43,537 bases of DNA, taken from assembly GCA_937859595.1 (NCBI GenBank), contig CALMAH010000028.1, positions 1-43,537 on the forward strand, written 5' to 3'. The translations under genes and the position numbers were made by a program. This DNA comes from an uncultured Acidobacteriota bacterium (GTDB lineage: Bacteria; Acidobacteriota; Blastocatellia; Pyrinomonadales; Pyrinomonadaceae). The notes beneath the pieces were generated by a model. The model worked only from the letters and a program-made list of their open reading frames with translations, was not told the DNA's origin and searched no databases. The first letter of the stretch is position 1; each line of letters opens with the position of its first letter. Shown piece by piece: positions 8,678 to 17,497 of the stretch.

Positions 8678-10168
8678 ATGAACGGATCAAGACGTGACTT
8701 CTTAAAGAACTCTACATGCGCGCTTAGCATGGCAACCCTTGCTACCCAGATGCACCATATGGGCATGATCAGTGCGATGGCGCAGAAAGTAGAAGACGAT
8801 TTTCGCAGGCAGGAGATAGTCGGCGGGTCTGGTTATAAGGCTCTGGTCCTCGTTTATTGGGCCGGCGGGAACGACGGCAATAATATGGTCATCCCGAACC
8901 ACAACGACGGCTCGGTCAGCAATTACGCTGCGTATAGTGCGGCTCGGGCACCTCAGGGGCTTGCTGTTCCCCAGAACGATCTGCTGCCGATCTCCGTTCC
9001 GCGGATGGGTGGGCTCAGCTACGGGCTCCATCCCGCCCTTGGACCTGTTGCCGGCGGCTTGAATAATGGCATCCACGAGCTTTGGGCACAGCAGAAAATG
9101 GCGATCGTAACAAACTGCGGTACCCTTATAGCTCCGATGACCAAGGCTCAGTACCTTAACAATTCGGTACCAAAACCATATCAGCTGTTCTCCCATTCGG
9201 ACCAGGTCGCCCAAACCCAGACGTCGGTTTCAACTACCCAGGCATTCACGGGCTGGGGCGGAAGGATATCTGACCGTATGACCCAGGGAAGCAATCCGGA
9301 CGGATTGATCCCCATGATCACATCCATAGCCGGGGCTCAGCTTTTTACTGCGGGACAGGGCACGCTGCCGATGGCCATCGCCGATTCCAATACGTCGCTG
9401 GCAAATGTACTGAACCCAACGGGCTTCAACAACACCGCGGCCTCCATCGCCAGACGAAATGCGTTCAACCAGCTTCGTTCGATCGACCTCGACAATAACT
9501 ACGTCGCCGCTGCCAGCCACGTGACAGATCTTGCGATACAGGCAAATACGGCCCTTCAAACGTTTCAGGAAGTGACGGTCGAATTCCCGAACACAGGCAT
9601 CGGCCGGCAACTGAAACAGATCGCCAGATTGATCAAAAAACGCACAGATCTAAGCGTTTCGCGTCAGGTATTTTATTGCCAGATCGGCGGATTTGATACG
9701 CACAACGGCCAGCTTCAGCAGCACCCAACGCTGCTCAGCCAGTTCAGCCAGGCGGTTCGAGCTTTCTATGACGAGATGACGGTGCAGGGGGTAGTGAACG
9801 ATGTAACGACATTCACGCTTTCTGACTTTAACCGAACGTTCAATCCGGCCGGTTCAGGGGCGAATGTAGGCTCCGATCACGGATGGGGGAACCATATGTT
9901 CGTTATCGGAGGGTCTGTGCTTGGTGGTAATTTCTACGGACTCAATACTTCAAACGGCACCCCATTCCCAACGCTTGTGATAGGGGCCAATGGCCCTGAC
10001 GACACATCGAATAGCTCGGGCGCCAGAGGACGCTGGATACCTACAACCTCGGTCGAACAATACGCCGCGACCCTTGCACGCTGGTTTGGTCTCCCGGAGG
10101 GCCAGTTACCGCAGGTGTTTCCTTATATCGGTAATTTCGCAAACACGAATCTCGGGTTCATGTCTTGA
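8678..10168 (+). CDS. DUF1501 family Tat-exported protein
   Basis: About 496 aa, beginning with a twin-arginine signal (SRRDFLK, then a hydrophobic stretch), so it is exported folded. The body shows DUF1501 landmarks: YWAGGNDGNNMV near the N-terminus, GGFDTHNGQLQQH, and SDFNRTF...GSDHGWGNH towards the C-terminus. The family is distantly related to the alkaline phosphatase/sulfatase fold; the Asp and His residues in those segments could bind metal, but no substrate is established. I prefer ATG 8678, which has gaggtga five bases upstream, over GTG 8669, which overlaps the DUF1800 stop. It almost certainly works with the DUF1800 product. Confidence 0.9.
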   Translation: MNGSRRDFLKNSTCALSMATLATQMHHMGMISAMAQKVEDDFRRQEIVGGSGYKALVLVYWAGGNDGNNMVIPNHNDGSVSNYAAYSAARAPQGLAVPQNDLLPISVPRMGGLSYGLHPALGPVAGGLNNGIHELWAQQKMAIVTNCGTLIAPMTKAQYLNNSVPKPYQLFSHSDQVAQTQTSVSTTQAFTGWGGRISDRMTQGSNPDGLIPMITSIAGAQLFTAGQGTLPMAIADSNTSLANVLNPTGFNNTAASIARRNAFNQLRSIDLDNNYVAAASHVTDLAIQANTALQTFQEVTVEFPNTGIGRQLKQIARLIKKRTDLSVSRQVFYCQIGGFDTHNGQLQQHPTLLSQFSQAVRAFYDEMTVQGVVNDVTTFTLSDFNRTFNPAGSGANVGSDHGWGNHMFVIGGSVLGGNFYGLNTSNGTPFPTLVIGANGPDDTSNSSGARGRWIPTTSVEQYAATLARWFGLPEGQLPQVFPYIGNFANTNLGFMS

Positions 10169-10192
10169 AGCCGTCCGTTCGCTCGGGCCCGG

Positions 10193-10228
10193 AAGCCTCC
10201 TTGCTACACGCAGGGGGGCTTTTTTTGA
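10193..10228 (+). terminator. Intrinsic terminator after the DUF1800-DUF1501 operon
   Basis: The arms aagcctccttgc (10193-10204) and gcaggggggctt (10210-10221) pair with few mismatches over a short loop, followed by an uninterrupted T run and gag. It ends the two-gene export operon. Confidence 0.8.
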
Positions 10229-10317
10229 GCGTAACGATCGGCCAAATTCAACAGCAATTAGCTGATCACATCAACTTCTTGAACTTTGGCTCAGTTACGC
10301 ATAAACTTTAGCTGACC

Positions 10318-11016
10318 GTGAACCTACCAAATTATCTTACGCTGGCCAGGATCCTTGTGGTTCCGCTGCTTGTTGTTGCTCTGTTGACACCTGTGGCGGA
10401 GAGTTGGCTCGGGATGAATGGTTACGCCCTTGCCATAATCATTTTTATGGCCGCAGTGCTGACCGACATACTTGACGGCCACCTTGCCAGGAGCAGAAAC
10501 CAGGTTTCAACGCTGGGCAAATTTCTTGACCCGATAGCCGATAAGCTGCTGATTTCGGCCGCACTCATTGTATTGGTGGAGAAACAGCTTGCTCCCTCCT
10601 GGGCCGTCGTTATCATTCTGGGCCGTGAATTTATAGTCACTGGGCTGCGTTCCGTGGCCGCGGCAGAGGGCATAATAATTCAGGCACAGTTGTCAGGAAA
10701 GATAAAGATGTGGGCCCAGTCCGTGGCCGTTGTCGCACTTCTGGTCGCGGCCGCGACGGGCAAGCCTCCGGTCTCCAATTTCGGCCTCGAATACCCATTC
10801 CTTAGGTTTTGGGAGGTAGAGGAAGTTCGGACCGCCTTTTCGAATCTTTCTGCCTTCTCGCTCACCTCAAACGATTGGAAGGTGTTTGGCTATCTCGTAG
10901 GCCGGGGTGCGCTTTGGGTCTCCGTCGCGATGGCCGTCTGGTCACTTTACGACTACCTGTCTTATTTCCTGAAAAAGAAAAATCGATCTGAAGAAACTAA
11001 ACAGGCCAGGGACTGA
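10318..11016 (+). CDS. pgsA: CDP-diacylglycerol--glycerol-3-phosphate 3-phosphatidyltransferase
   Basis: This membrane enzyme makes phosphatidylglycerol phosphate from CDP-diacylglycerol and glycerol 3-phosphate, the committed step to phosphatidylglycerol and cardiolipin. The CDP-alcohol phosphotransferase motif is complete: Asp50, Asp53-Gly54, Ala57-Arg58, Gly67, Asp71 and Asp75, spaced D-x2-D-G-x2-A-R-x8-G-x3-D-x3-D. Hydrophobic segments flank it, as expected. The start is GTG (10318), with MNLPNYLTLARI the usual beginning. At 232 aa it is longer than the usual 180-200 aa because of an insert at about residues 150-190, between two late helices (starting GKPPVSNFGLEYPF). Other family members (phosphatidylserine or cardiolipin synthases) are possible, but the N-terminus fits PgsA best. 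Confidence 0.9.
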   Translation: MNLPNYLTLARILVVPLLVVALLTPVAESWLGMNGYALAIIIFMAAVLTDILDGHLARSRNQVSTLGKFLDPIADKLLISAALIVLVEKQLAPSWAVVIILGREFIVTGLRSVAAAEGIIIQAQLSGKIKMWAQSVAVVALLVAAATGKPPVSNFGLEYPFLRFWEVEEVRTAFSNLSAFSLTSNDWKVFGYLVGRGALWVSVAMAVWSLYDYLSYFLKKKNRSEETKQARD

Positions 11017-11054
11017 TCTCCCCGGCCCATTCCGTTGCGCATTTTCGTGTTCAG

Positions 11055-12005
11055 CTATTGGACTTCGACCCAGTCGCCCGTGTGGATCTCCTGTGCGGTC
11101 CTGGTTATAACGACCGTAGCCGTTCGCTCCTTCACGTTAATGATCATACCTTCGCCCACGATCTTACGGATAGCCGGGCGCCCCTCTTTCGCCTTGCGGG
11201 TAGTCACCACTCGGCCGCGAGCGGTCTCACCGGACTTGCGTGCTGCCTGATTTGAGAACTTACCGCCGCGATAGGTCAGGCTGCTGAAGCCATAGTCGCG
11301 AGCGCTAAGCGACTCAGGCGGTGCGTCGTGCAAGTTGCCCTTGCCAAGCGGGCGAAAGAAGGTCAGATAGTCGCCAGGCCTTACATTGTCCTCAGCACCA
11401 AGATCAACAAATACGATCTGGTCCCGAGTCACCATCTCCTGATTGTCACGGGCCATGAAAACGCGGCCCATCGCCTTGCCGGACGGATTGGCGAAACGGT
11501 CGAATGCGGGCCTTTGGGCAAATACCGGACTTGTGCGTTCTTGCCAGGGCTGGACGAGATCACCCAACATCATAACGTCACAGGAAGTATCTACCCGAGC
11601 AACGGAAACATTAGACTTGACTCGGATAACCTCAATCGTTCCAACTTCCTGCACGTAGAAGCCGAGTCCTCGCTTGTTGCTCCAACGCGTGCTAACCTGG
11701 CCTCGGGGACGGACCACGGTCATTTTGTCACCAACGCGTACGCCGCGGTCTGCACCAAGATTTATGTAAACCTCGTTGTTCTCGGTGTAGAGATAACCGT
11801 CTTGCTCTTCCACCGCTCCGACAAGTCTTCGGCTCGTATCAATTGCCGAGGTTTGAACATAGCCAGCACAATAAAGATTGCTTCCAGCGGCAACCCTAAG
11901 CGGGTTTGACGCCTGTTGTCCGGATACGGCCATTCCGGCACATCCGATGGCACCGACACATGCCAAGGCGGAAATGCCTTTACTCAAGATCTTGGTAAAT
12001 CTCAC
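11055..12005 (-). CDS. Secreted protein with repeated FlgT-like beta modules, function unknown
   Basis: A 316-aa protein with an N-terminal signal peptide (about residues 1-30; the hydrophobic core includes ALACVGAIGCAG). Two related segments read 'vyINLGADRGVRVGDKMTVVRP' and 'IVFVDLGAEDNVRPGDYLTFFRP', a beta-repeat resembling the C-terminal domain of flagellar FlgT and other secreted proteins. A third copy near the C-terminus ends in IHTGDWVEVQ. Cys15/Cys22 might be taken for a lipobox but lack a proper L-x-x-C context, so I do not call it a lipoprotein. The start is GTG at 12005 with gaggag eight bases upstream. It stands alone, convergent with pgsA. Probably periplasmic; no catalytic motif is seen. 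Confidence 0.7.
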   Translation of the reverse strand: MRFTKILSKGISALACVGAIGCAGMAVSGQQASNPLRVAAGSNLYCAGYVQTSAIDTSRRLVGAVEEQDGYLYTENNEVYINLGADRGVRVGDKMTVVRPRGQVSTRWSNKRGLGFYVQEVGTIEVIRVKSNVSVARVDTSCDVMMLGDLVQPWQERTSPVFAQRPAFDRFANPSGKAMGRVFMARDNQEMVTRDQIVFVDLGAEDNVRPGDYLTFFRPLGKGNLHDAPPESLSARDYGFSSLTYRGGKFSNQAARKSGETARGRVVTTRKAKEGRPAIRKIVGEGMIINVKERTATVVITRTAQEIHTGDWVEVQ

Positions 12006-12413
12006 AATATTCTCCTCATGTCCACTAAGGGTTTAATTTCTTGCTAAACCCACCCGTCAGGTTCGAAGGGCGAGCAAATAGGTCAGAGGTGCCCAAAATT
12101 CGGCACCTTTGTATTGTAAACCTAAGCAAATACTAGAGTCAACAATTTTTTGCAGTGTTCAACACCGGGATCTCAAGCTATTCGGACGGGAAATGATCGC
12201 GTATAACTTCATTGAAAGAGCAGTGTCCACCTTTGGCCCGACGGCCACAAGGGTCGCATGTTTCCGAGTTGCTCCCTATGCATGATGGATCTCCCGCTAA
12301 TTCATTCGGCAGAGCAGCGAGCAAGAGCGAGATAAGTTTTTCGCTCTCGGCCTATTGAATATGAGAACTAATGACATTTGGACACCTGCAATAAATGTCC
12401 GCCGAATACAAAC
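12006..12413. other. Gene-free stretch with two leader hairpins
   Basis: No coding frame is convincing here. Two clean inverted repeats lie just upstream of the reverse-strand GTG start: gggttta/taaaccc (12029-12035 with 12045-12051) and aggtgcc/ggcacct (12087-12093 with 12102-12108). They could be part of the 5' leader of that secreted-protein gene. The rest is featureless. Confidence 0.4.
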
Positions 12414-12443
12414 TTGCAACCGATGGCCGCCGTTTGCTAGTAT
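12414..12443 (+). promoter_or_regulatory. Candidate sigma-70 promoter of tRNA-Thr
   Basis: TTGCAA (12414-12419) and TAGTAT (12438-12443) are separated by 18 bases and would start transcription about 30 bases upstream of the tRNA. Prediction from sequence only. Confidence 0.4.
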
Positions 12444-12478
12444 TTTCGTTCGCCCATTGTCGGGCGCCACCTACAATC

Positions 12479-12554
<76 letters not shown>

Positions 12555-12653
12555 TATAACTATAATAGATACAACACTTTACAAAGAAGAAAAGCGAGCC
12601 GTAAAAGCTCGCCTTTCTTTCAGTGCAACTCCAGTGCAACAACCTAGAAAATA

Positions 12654-13784
12654 TTAAGTTCCAAACATTAGGTTTTCAAGTCGCTCAGTAGCGTCGCGCT
12701 GCATCGTTGGAAGTACGTGGGAATAGGTGTCGAGTGTCAGAACTATCGATGCATGCCCGAGACGCTCCGAAACGACTTTCGGGTTTTCGCCTGAAGCAAG
12801 CATCAATGTTGCTGTCGTATGGCGAAGATCATAAAGTCTGATCTTCGGAATGCCAGCCTTGTTTCGGATAGGAAAAAAATGTCGGTCACGTAAGTTTTTT
12901 GGCTGAACCGGTGTTCCGACTTCAGACGTAAAGACCAGATCCAGTTTCTTAAGCTCCGGGGCAAATTTCATCATCCGCTCCAAGCTGTTGGTTCGATGGC
13001 GTTTCAGTTCAAAAACCAAGCTATCAGAGATCGGGATCGATCGCTGGCTTTTCTTCGTTTTAGGATCAGTGAAGTAGAATCCACCGCCCTTTCGTTTCCA
13101 CACAAGTGCCCGTTTTACCAAGATCGCCGCGTTCTCAAAATCAATATCCTTCCATTGCAGCCCGAGATACTCCTCCGGTCTCATACCGGTTTGGATCGCC
13201 AACAGAAAGAGTGCGTAGTATTTGTCGTCCTTAGCTGCCTCCAGGAACCGTCTCGCTTCATCCGGCGATAGTGCGAGCATTTCGCTCGAACTCTGCCTTG
13301 GCAGATCACATTGCTTACACGGATTTTGAATTATCAGCTTCCATTTCACGGCCTGGTCCATTGCTGATGACAGAACGCTGTGCGTGTAGCGGACCGTCCT
13401 CGGCGATAGCCCGCGAGCGATAAGATCCGAATAGAGCATTTGCACCTGGCGAGCGTCCACTTCTGAAAGCCGTTTCATGCCGATCTTCGGCTTTACGTAG
13501 TTCCTGACGATCATCTCGTAACTCGAAAATGTGCTTTCTCTGACACGGGGTTTTGCCACCTCTACCAACCAATCGTCAAGATATTTGCTTAGCAGTTGCG
13601 ACGACGGCTCAACAAAGATCCCCAGATCCCGCTCTCTTAACTTAGCGGTGAGGAACTGCTGAGCTTGACGTTTTGTGCCCTCTATCGTCTTGTTAAAATG
13701 CTTGGTCTTACCATTCGCGTCGCGACCGAGAAAAACTCGGATCTGCCACTTGTTTTCTGCCTTCTTAGTTATTGTTCCCGCCAT
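12654..13784 (-). CDS. Tyrosine-family site-specific integrase
   Basis: A 376-aa phage-type integrase that would recombine an element with the tRNA-Thr site. The N-terminal arm-binding domain lies at about residues 1-55, the SAM-like core-binding domain at about 63-160, and the catalytic domain at 170-376. Catalytic residues visible: Arg202 (GMRPEE), Arg321 (YDLRHT, with Tyr at the position often His), His344 (RLGH) and the nucleophile Tyr354 (LDTYSH). The gene is full length. Its 3' end faces the tRNA, the common layout for tRNA-integrated islands, and its 5' end faces a divergent excisionase-like gene. The ATG lies 15 bases from an AT-rich region likely to contain its promoter. Confidence 0.93.
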   Translation of the reverse strand: MAGTITKKAENKWQIRVFLGRDANGKTKHFNKTIEGTKRQAQQFLTAKLRERDLGIFVEPSSQLLSKYLDDWLVEVAKPRVRESTFSSYEMIVRNYVKPKIGMKRLSEVDARQVQMLYSDLIARGLSPRTVRYTHSVLSSAMDQAVKWKLIIQNPCKQCDLPRQSSSEMLALSPDEARRFLEAAKDDKYYALFLLAIQTGMRPEEYLGLQWKDIDFENAAILVKRALVWKRKGGGFYFTDPKTKKSQRSIPISDSLVFELKRHRTNSLERMMKFAPELKKLDLVFTSEVGTPVQPKNLRDRHFFPIRNKAGIPKIRLYDLRHTTATLMLASGENPKVVSERLGHASIVLTLDTYSHVLPTMQRDATERLENLMFGT

Positions 13785-13812
13785 ATTCGCGTTTGACCTC
13801 CTATAAATTATA

Positions 13813-13830
13813 TATTACGTATACATAATA
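13813..13830. promoter_or_regulatory. Near-palindrome between integrase and excisionase-like gene
   Basis: The 18-base sequence from tattac to ataata around gtatac is an inverted repeat with one mismatched pair (two positions). It sits in a very AT-rich 80-base divergent intergenic region, a typical place for an operator controlling int and xis. It could be bound by the 13866 product; this is inference. Confidence 0.4.
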
Positions 13831-13865
13831 GATATGTCAAAATCCCTTACGCTTGCGAAACTATT

Positions 13866-14096
13866 ATGCCTTTTAGTAAACTTAACTCAATGGATCAATT
13901 TCTTACCACACGGGACGCAGCCCGACGGCTAAATGTTACTGACACCAGAGTCCGCCAGATGATTCGCGATGGTGTTATCCTAAGGTCCATAAAGATTGGC
14001 CGGGACCACTTGATCCCGTTGTCGGAGATCGTCGAGCTTGCCGGAAAAGACCGCAAACCGGGACGGCCGAAAAAGGCCCACGATCACGACTTATAG
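13866..14096 (+). CDS. Excisionase-like helix-turn-helix protein
   Basis: A 76-aa protein (68 aa if it starts at Met9, 13890) with a single MerR/excisionase-type winged HTH: FLTTRDAARRLNVTD, then VRQMIRDGVI, then IGRDHLIPLSEI, followed by a basic tail (RKPGRPKKAH) with an AT-hook-like GRPKK core. Proteins of this type bind DNA at att or promoter sites. Its place, divergent from the integrase, suggests an excision or directionality factor or a repressor of int. Neither start has a good ribosome site, but Met9 matches the family's usual N-terminus better. Confidence 0.7.
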   Translation: MPFSKLNSMDQFLTTRDAARRLNVTDTRVRQMIRDGVILRSIKIGRDHLIPLSEIVELAGKDRKPGRPKKAHDHDL

Positions 14097-14127
14097 CCCA
14101 ACCCCGTCAACCCGCTTTGCGTCTTCT

Positions 14128-14505
14128 TCATCCATTTCCATTTATGTCGGATTCCGCACGTGAGGCGGCTTCCAACACGTTCTTTGCTACTTCATTCGGC
14201 AACCAAATTCCATCACCACATGTCTCAGCGTTGTTTCTGTGTATCGGAATCAGATAGTTTAACCGGGCTTCTTCATCTGCCGTCCAAAGCTCGCCAAGTT
14301 GCTTTTTGAGTTCAGCATCGTCCAAACCGAATGCACGCTCGAAAAGTTCCCCGAAGGTCTTCACCCTCTCCTCTAGCCCATCCCGTTTCTCGATCGTTGC
14401 CAATCGCAACTCTTCGTGCTCTATAAATTTTTCCAGTCGGCGTTTAGGCACAAATATATGTGTCTTCTTGAGAATGCGGGTGTATCTTGAATCTAGGCGG
14501 CTCAT
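14128..14505 (-). CDS. Hypothetical protein of the integrated element
   Basis: A 125-aa protein I do not recognise. It is charged, with a helical N-terminal half (RRLEKFIEHEELRLATIEKRDGL), no signal peptide and no cysteine motif. Its start overlaps the stop of the upstream 127-aa gene by 4 bases (ATGA), so the two are translationally coupled and probably work together. If the upstream protein is a terminase small subunit, this may be a packaging-related partner, but that is only context. Confidence 0.6.
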   Translation of the reverse strand: MSRLDSRYTRILKKTHIFVPKRRLEKFIEHEELRLATIEKRDGLEERVKTFGELFERAFGLDDAELKKQLGELWTADEEARLNYLIPIHRNNAETCGDGIWLPNEVAKNVLEAASRAESDINGNG

Positions 14506-14885
14506 TTCGTTTTCTCCGTTGACTCGATCACCGCTTCCAGTGTTTCGAGCCTCTTCTCGAGGTCGAGTACCTCAATTCCCTTTATTGCTTGCTCTAGAAT
14601 TACTGTTGCGGTTCGTGTCTCAACGCTCGGATTCTCGCAATACAGGTTTCGTTCGAGAGTATCAATCGCACTCGCCGTTATGCTTTGCAGACGCGCTACC
14701 GTGTTTTCAAGCATCCCCCTTCGGGCGCGTCTATATTCCCGAAGAAATGCATCCTCTTTCATCCACCGCCAATATGTGATAACTGCTACATTTGCTTGCC
14801 GACATGCCCCTTCGATCGTGCGTTCGGTCAACAGGTGAGCGATCAGCTTTTCTTGTTTTGCGGTTATTTCTCTAGTTCCTTTCAT
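14502..14885 (-). CDS. Helix-turn-helix protein resembling phage terminase small subunits
   Basis: A 127-aa protein with an N-terminal HTH of the phBC6A51 / TerS kind: TAKQEKLIAHLLTERTIEGAC, then ANVAVITYWRWMKED, then FLREYRRARRGML. A long helical C-terminal part follows (residues 60-127), ending in a coiled-coil-like EKRLETLEAVIE. Terminase small subunits recognise the packaging site with such an HTH and oligomerise through the C-terminal helices. No large terminase, portal or capsid gene is nearby, which would fit a satellite that borrows a helper phage's packaging machinery. It could instead be a plain regulator. Confidence 0.6.
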   Translation of the reverse strand: MKGTREITAKQEKLIAHLLTERTIEGACRQANVAVITYWRWMKEDAFLREYRRARRGMLENTVARLQSITASAIDTLERNLYCENPSVETRTATVILEQAIKGIEVLDLEKRLETLEAVIESTEKTK

Positions 14886-14982
14886 TTCTTTTCAAATCCG
14901 TACATTTTCGTATTGAACTGCCGTCTTAGATTCTGGGTAATCTATATATCTGTACCCACAATACCCAGAATACCTGGCATTC

Positions 14983-16803
14983 CTACATCACCCATTCATC
15001 GTCGATCTCGTAGAAATAAGGATCGCCCTTTTTTCCTGCCCCCTTTCGTTTCATCTTGCGTTCGTCAACCAGCTCACGAATGGCTTTCGCCACCGTTCCG
15101 CGGTTGAATCCGTCAACTCGTGCCTTGATCGACGTTTCGTCTATCTCCTCACCCGGCTTTATCTCCGCAAGAATGGCATTCTTGGCTTTGCCCCGCACAA
15201 AATCGCCAAGGCTCCCGGAATCTGCGACCAGGCCCGTTTCCTTATCCAATTCGATCACGCTTTCGGGAATATCCTCGCCGTATCGCTGAGTCGTGTTCAG
15301 GGTGCGGGTTCCCGCGTTCTTCCTTAGTTGAATATGACAATCAACGGATCCAAAAAGTGCAGTCGATCCGAGCAAAGCGTCGCCGCCGCTGCCGCCCATT
15401 TTTGAGTCGTGATGAAGCGCAAGAATGTGACAGCCCGATCGCCGAGCAAGGTCGATCACGGGTTCGAGTTCGCGGGACATTTGTCCGTAGTCGTTGAAGT
15501 CCCGCGCACGCACGACTCGTGATAGCGGATCTATGATTACGAGGGCCGGATCGAACTCACCGATCGCGATTCCGATCTCACGGATCGCATGTTCCGGGGT
15601 TGCTCCCGTGTAGATGAGAATATCGCTAGAGCTGATACCCATTCGCTCGAAATGGTTTCGTACCTCCGAGCGTTTCTCTTCCAGGCATAGATACAGCACG
15701 CGTCCCTTTTCTGTTGTCCGCCCGAGAAATGGAGTCCCTGTCGCCACCGCGACCGCCAGATTTCGTGCAAGGGTCGATTTGCCGACCTTTGGCTTTGCCG
15801 AGCAGATCGAGAAGCCGCCCGTCGGAAGCGTCTGATCCCAAACAAACGAGATCTCCTCCATTGGCTCACTCAAGAGTTGATCAAGCGTCGTAAATCGAAA
15901 TCTCGATAGGTTTTCGGCCGTCACGGTAAGCGCCGGCGTCCACGCTTCCGAACGCTGCACCAGGTCCATCAGGTCGTCCGCTGTACCGCCCGCATCGACG
16001 AAATCCGTAACGTCGCCCTTCTCCGGTAACCCTGGTAGCTCTATTATCAGGACCTCGTTCTCCACACCGTAAACCGAAGCCGCTACTGCCTCTGCATGTT
16101 TTTGCCCCTGCTCGTCGTTGTCGGGCAATATAACTACCGTCTTTCCTCGAAGCCATTCGCTGTATTCCGTCCGCCATTTTCCAGCACCGAACGGATTACA
16201 CGTCGCCGAGATCCCAAGCCCACGCAACGTTTCTACATCCTTTTCGCCCTCGACAATGTAAACTAAAGAGGCGTCTGCGATCCCTGGCAAGTTGTATGGG
16301 ATCAGGTCGATTCTCTTTGCGTTATAGATCCATCCGTCAGCAGCAGCGGTCTCACCCGATTTAGGCTTTCGCCTTACCCGAAAGGTCTTTTCGACCTCAC
16401 CGCTCTCCGCTACTCGTTCAGATCGAACCACCTGAAACCTCACCCGTCCGTCTGGCTCACAATAGTCGTAAAACCTAGTTGGCGTGAACGCTTCGGATTT
16501 GGTCCCACCGTTATTCCGTTCGTCATCTCCGCTTTTAGCGGCGATTGAACCGAAGGTCCTGTGATGCCCATTATTTCCCGACACATTCGTTTCCCGGTCA
16601 AACAGATCCGCAAAGTCTAGGCCCATCGCTGCAAGGACTGCATCATTCGAACATCCAGCAAAACACTTGATCAATATACGGCCATCACTCTCACATACGC
16701 TGAGCGATGGGTTCCGGTCATCGTGAGCCGGGCAACATGCAGTCAGCTTCTTGCCACGACCGCGAACCATTTTCAGAAGGCGGCAGAAATCATTAATGTT
16801 CAT
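14983..16803 (-). CDS. Primase-helicase (zinc finger, Toprim and RecA-like ATPase)
   Basis: About 606 aa. A CHC2-type zinc-binding region comes first (Cys24-x2-His27 and Cys47-x3-Cys51), then a Toprim domain at about residues 175-260 (VYIVEGEKDVETL for the acidic Glu motif and VVILPDNDEQG for the DxD motif), then a RecA/RepA-like ATPase with Walker A near residue 340 (KPKVGKST), Walker B LVIIDPLSR and a later HHDSKMGGSGG loop. A C-terminal winged-helix-like segment ends the protein. This architecture belongs to replication proteins of phages, satellites and plasmids that prime and unwind their own origin. The frame is open further upstream, but ATG 16803 has ggaggcgaac before it and overlaps the upstream stop as ATGA, so I take it as the start. 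Confidence 0.85.
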   Translation of the reverse strand: MNINDFCRLLKMVRGRGKKLTACCPAHDDRNPSLSVCESDGRILIKCFAGCSNDAVLAAMGLDFADLFDRETNVSGNNGHHRTFGSIAAKSGDDERNNGGTKSEAFTPTRFYDYCEPDGRVRFQVVRSERVAESGEVEKTFRVRRKPKSGETAAADGWIYNAKRIDLIPYNLPGIADASLVYIVEGEKDVETLRGLGISATCNPFGAGKWRTEYSEWLRGKTVVILPDNDEQGQKHAEAVAASVYGVENEVLIIELPGLPEKGDVTDFVDAGGTADDLMDLVQRSEAWTPALTVTAENLSRFRFTTLDQLLSEPMEEISFVWDQTLPTGGFSICSAKPKVGKSTLARNLAVAVATGTPFLGRTTEKGRVLYLCLEEKRSEVRNHFERMGISSSDILIYTGATPEHAIREIGIAIGEFDPALVIIDPLSRVVRARDFNDYGQMSRELEPVIDLARRSGCHILALHHDSKMGGSGGDALLGSTALFGSVDCHIQLRKNAGTRTLNTTQRYGEDIPESVIELDKETGLVADSGSLGDFVRGKAKNAILAEIKPGEEIDETSIKARVDGFNRGTVAKAIRELVDERKMKRKGAGKKGDPYFYEIDDEWVM

Positions 16804-17192
16804 GTTCGCCTCCCTAAGGATCGTCGGGTTCTTTCCACTGCGCTGTCGGTAAAAACATTCCTTGAATCTTCGGTCATTTGACCGCTTCGCATAAAACATT
16901 CGCGACAGATCAACGGGCACACGCTCATCTTCGCCGCTGCCCTCATTTCGCCGCAGCCAAAGCACTTGAAAAGCCGGATTATTTTTGAGTCTGGTTCCGC
17001 CGACAGGCCTATGACACCGGCTTGGCATTGTTTCCCGCTCCAGGTCGGCACACGAAAGAGACAATCCGCACAAAGCCGTCGTCCGTAACGCCCCTTCGAC
17101 AATACAAGTCTCTTCGTTTCCTTGCCGCAGTTCTCACATTTCTTTACTAAATTCTTGACCGCTTGTAGGTCTTCCTGTGCTATAATCCCCAT
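16800..17192 (-). CDS. Small zinc-ribbon-type protein coupled to the primase
   Basis: A 130-aa protein rich in paired cysteines: CENCGK, CADC, CFGCGE and CPLICREC, enough for two zinc-binding sites. The paired spacing suggests zinc ribbons or treble clefs that bind DNA or a protein partner. The stop overlaps the primase start by four bases (ATGA), so it is translated just before the primase and may assist replication. The ATG at 17192 has a strong ribosome site (ggaggtttaac). I do not recognise the family. Confidence 0.6.
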   Translation of the reverse strand: MGIIAQEDLQAVKNLVKKCENCGKETKRLVLSKGRYGRRLCADCLFRVPTWSGKQCQAGVIGLSAEPDSKIIRLFKCFGCGEMRAAAKMSVCPLICRECFMRSGQMTEDSRNVFTDSAVERTRRSLGRRT

Positions 17193-17233
17193 GTTAAACC
17201 TCCGGAATAAGTCAAAATTTCAAGGTTTGATCC

Positions 17234-17263
17234 GGTGCTAATGTTTGCCGCATTGGCACCGAT
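17234..17263. other. Inverted repeat between HTH gene and zinc-ribbon gene
   Basis: cggtgctaatg and cattggcaccg form an 11-bp stem with one G-T pair around a 7-base loop. It sits directly upstream of the primase operon and could be an operator for the HTH protein encoded beside it, or an origin-proximal structure. No T-tract follows in the direction of transcription. Confidence 0.35.
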
Positions 17264-17273
17264 TTCGTTTCGA

Positions 17274-17489
17274 TTACACCTGCTTAAGCGTTTCATGACT
17301 CCCCTCTTCGCGAATCGCCCCCCCGTCCTCCAACCACCGACTCACGGCATCCGCCGAGAACCTGTATTGCCTCTCGCCAAGCCGGATCACCGGTATCTTC
17401 CGTGTCCGAACTAGCTCATAAACCCGCTGCCGGTCAACTCGCAGCAGCTCCGCCACCTCATCTGCTACTAACAATCTCTTTTCCATCAA
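17274..17489 (-). CDS. Excisionase/AlpA-like helix-turn-helix protein
   Basis: A 71-aa protein of the HTH_17 type: RLLVADEVAELLRVDRQRVY for the HTH, then RTRKIPVIRLGERQYRFS for the wing, and VSRWLEDGG closing the domain. Such proteins act as excisionases or, in AlpA-like regulators of satellites, as activators. It is co-directional with and immediately upstream of the zinc-ribbon/primase pair, so control of replication is plausible. It is the second such gene in the element, the first being at 13866. Confidence 0.75.
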   Translation of the reverse strand: MMEKRLLVADEVAELLRVDRQRVYELVRTRKIPVIRLGERQYRFSADAVSRWLEDGGAIREEGSHETLKQV

Positions 17490-17497
17490 AAACAGCT

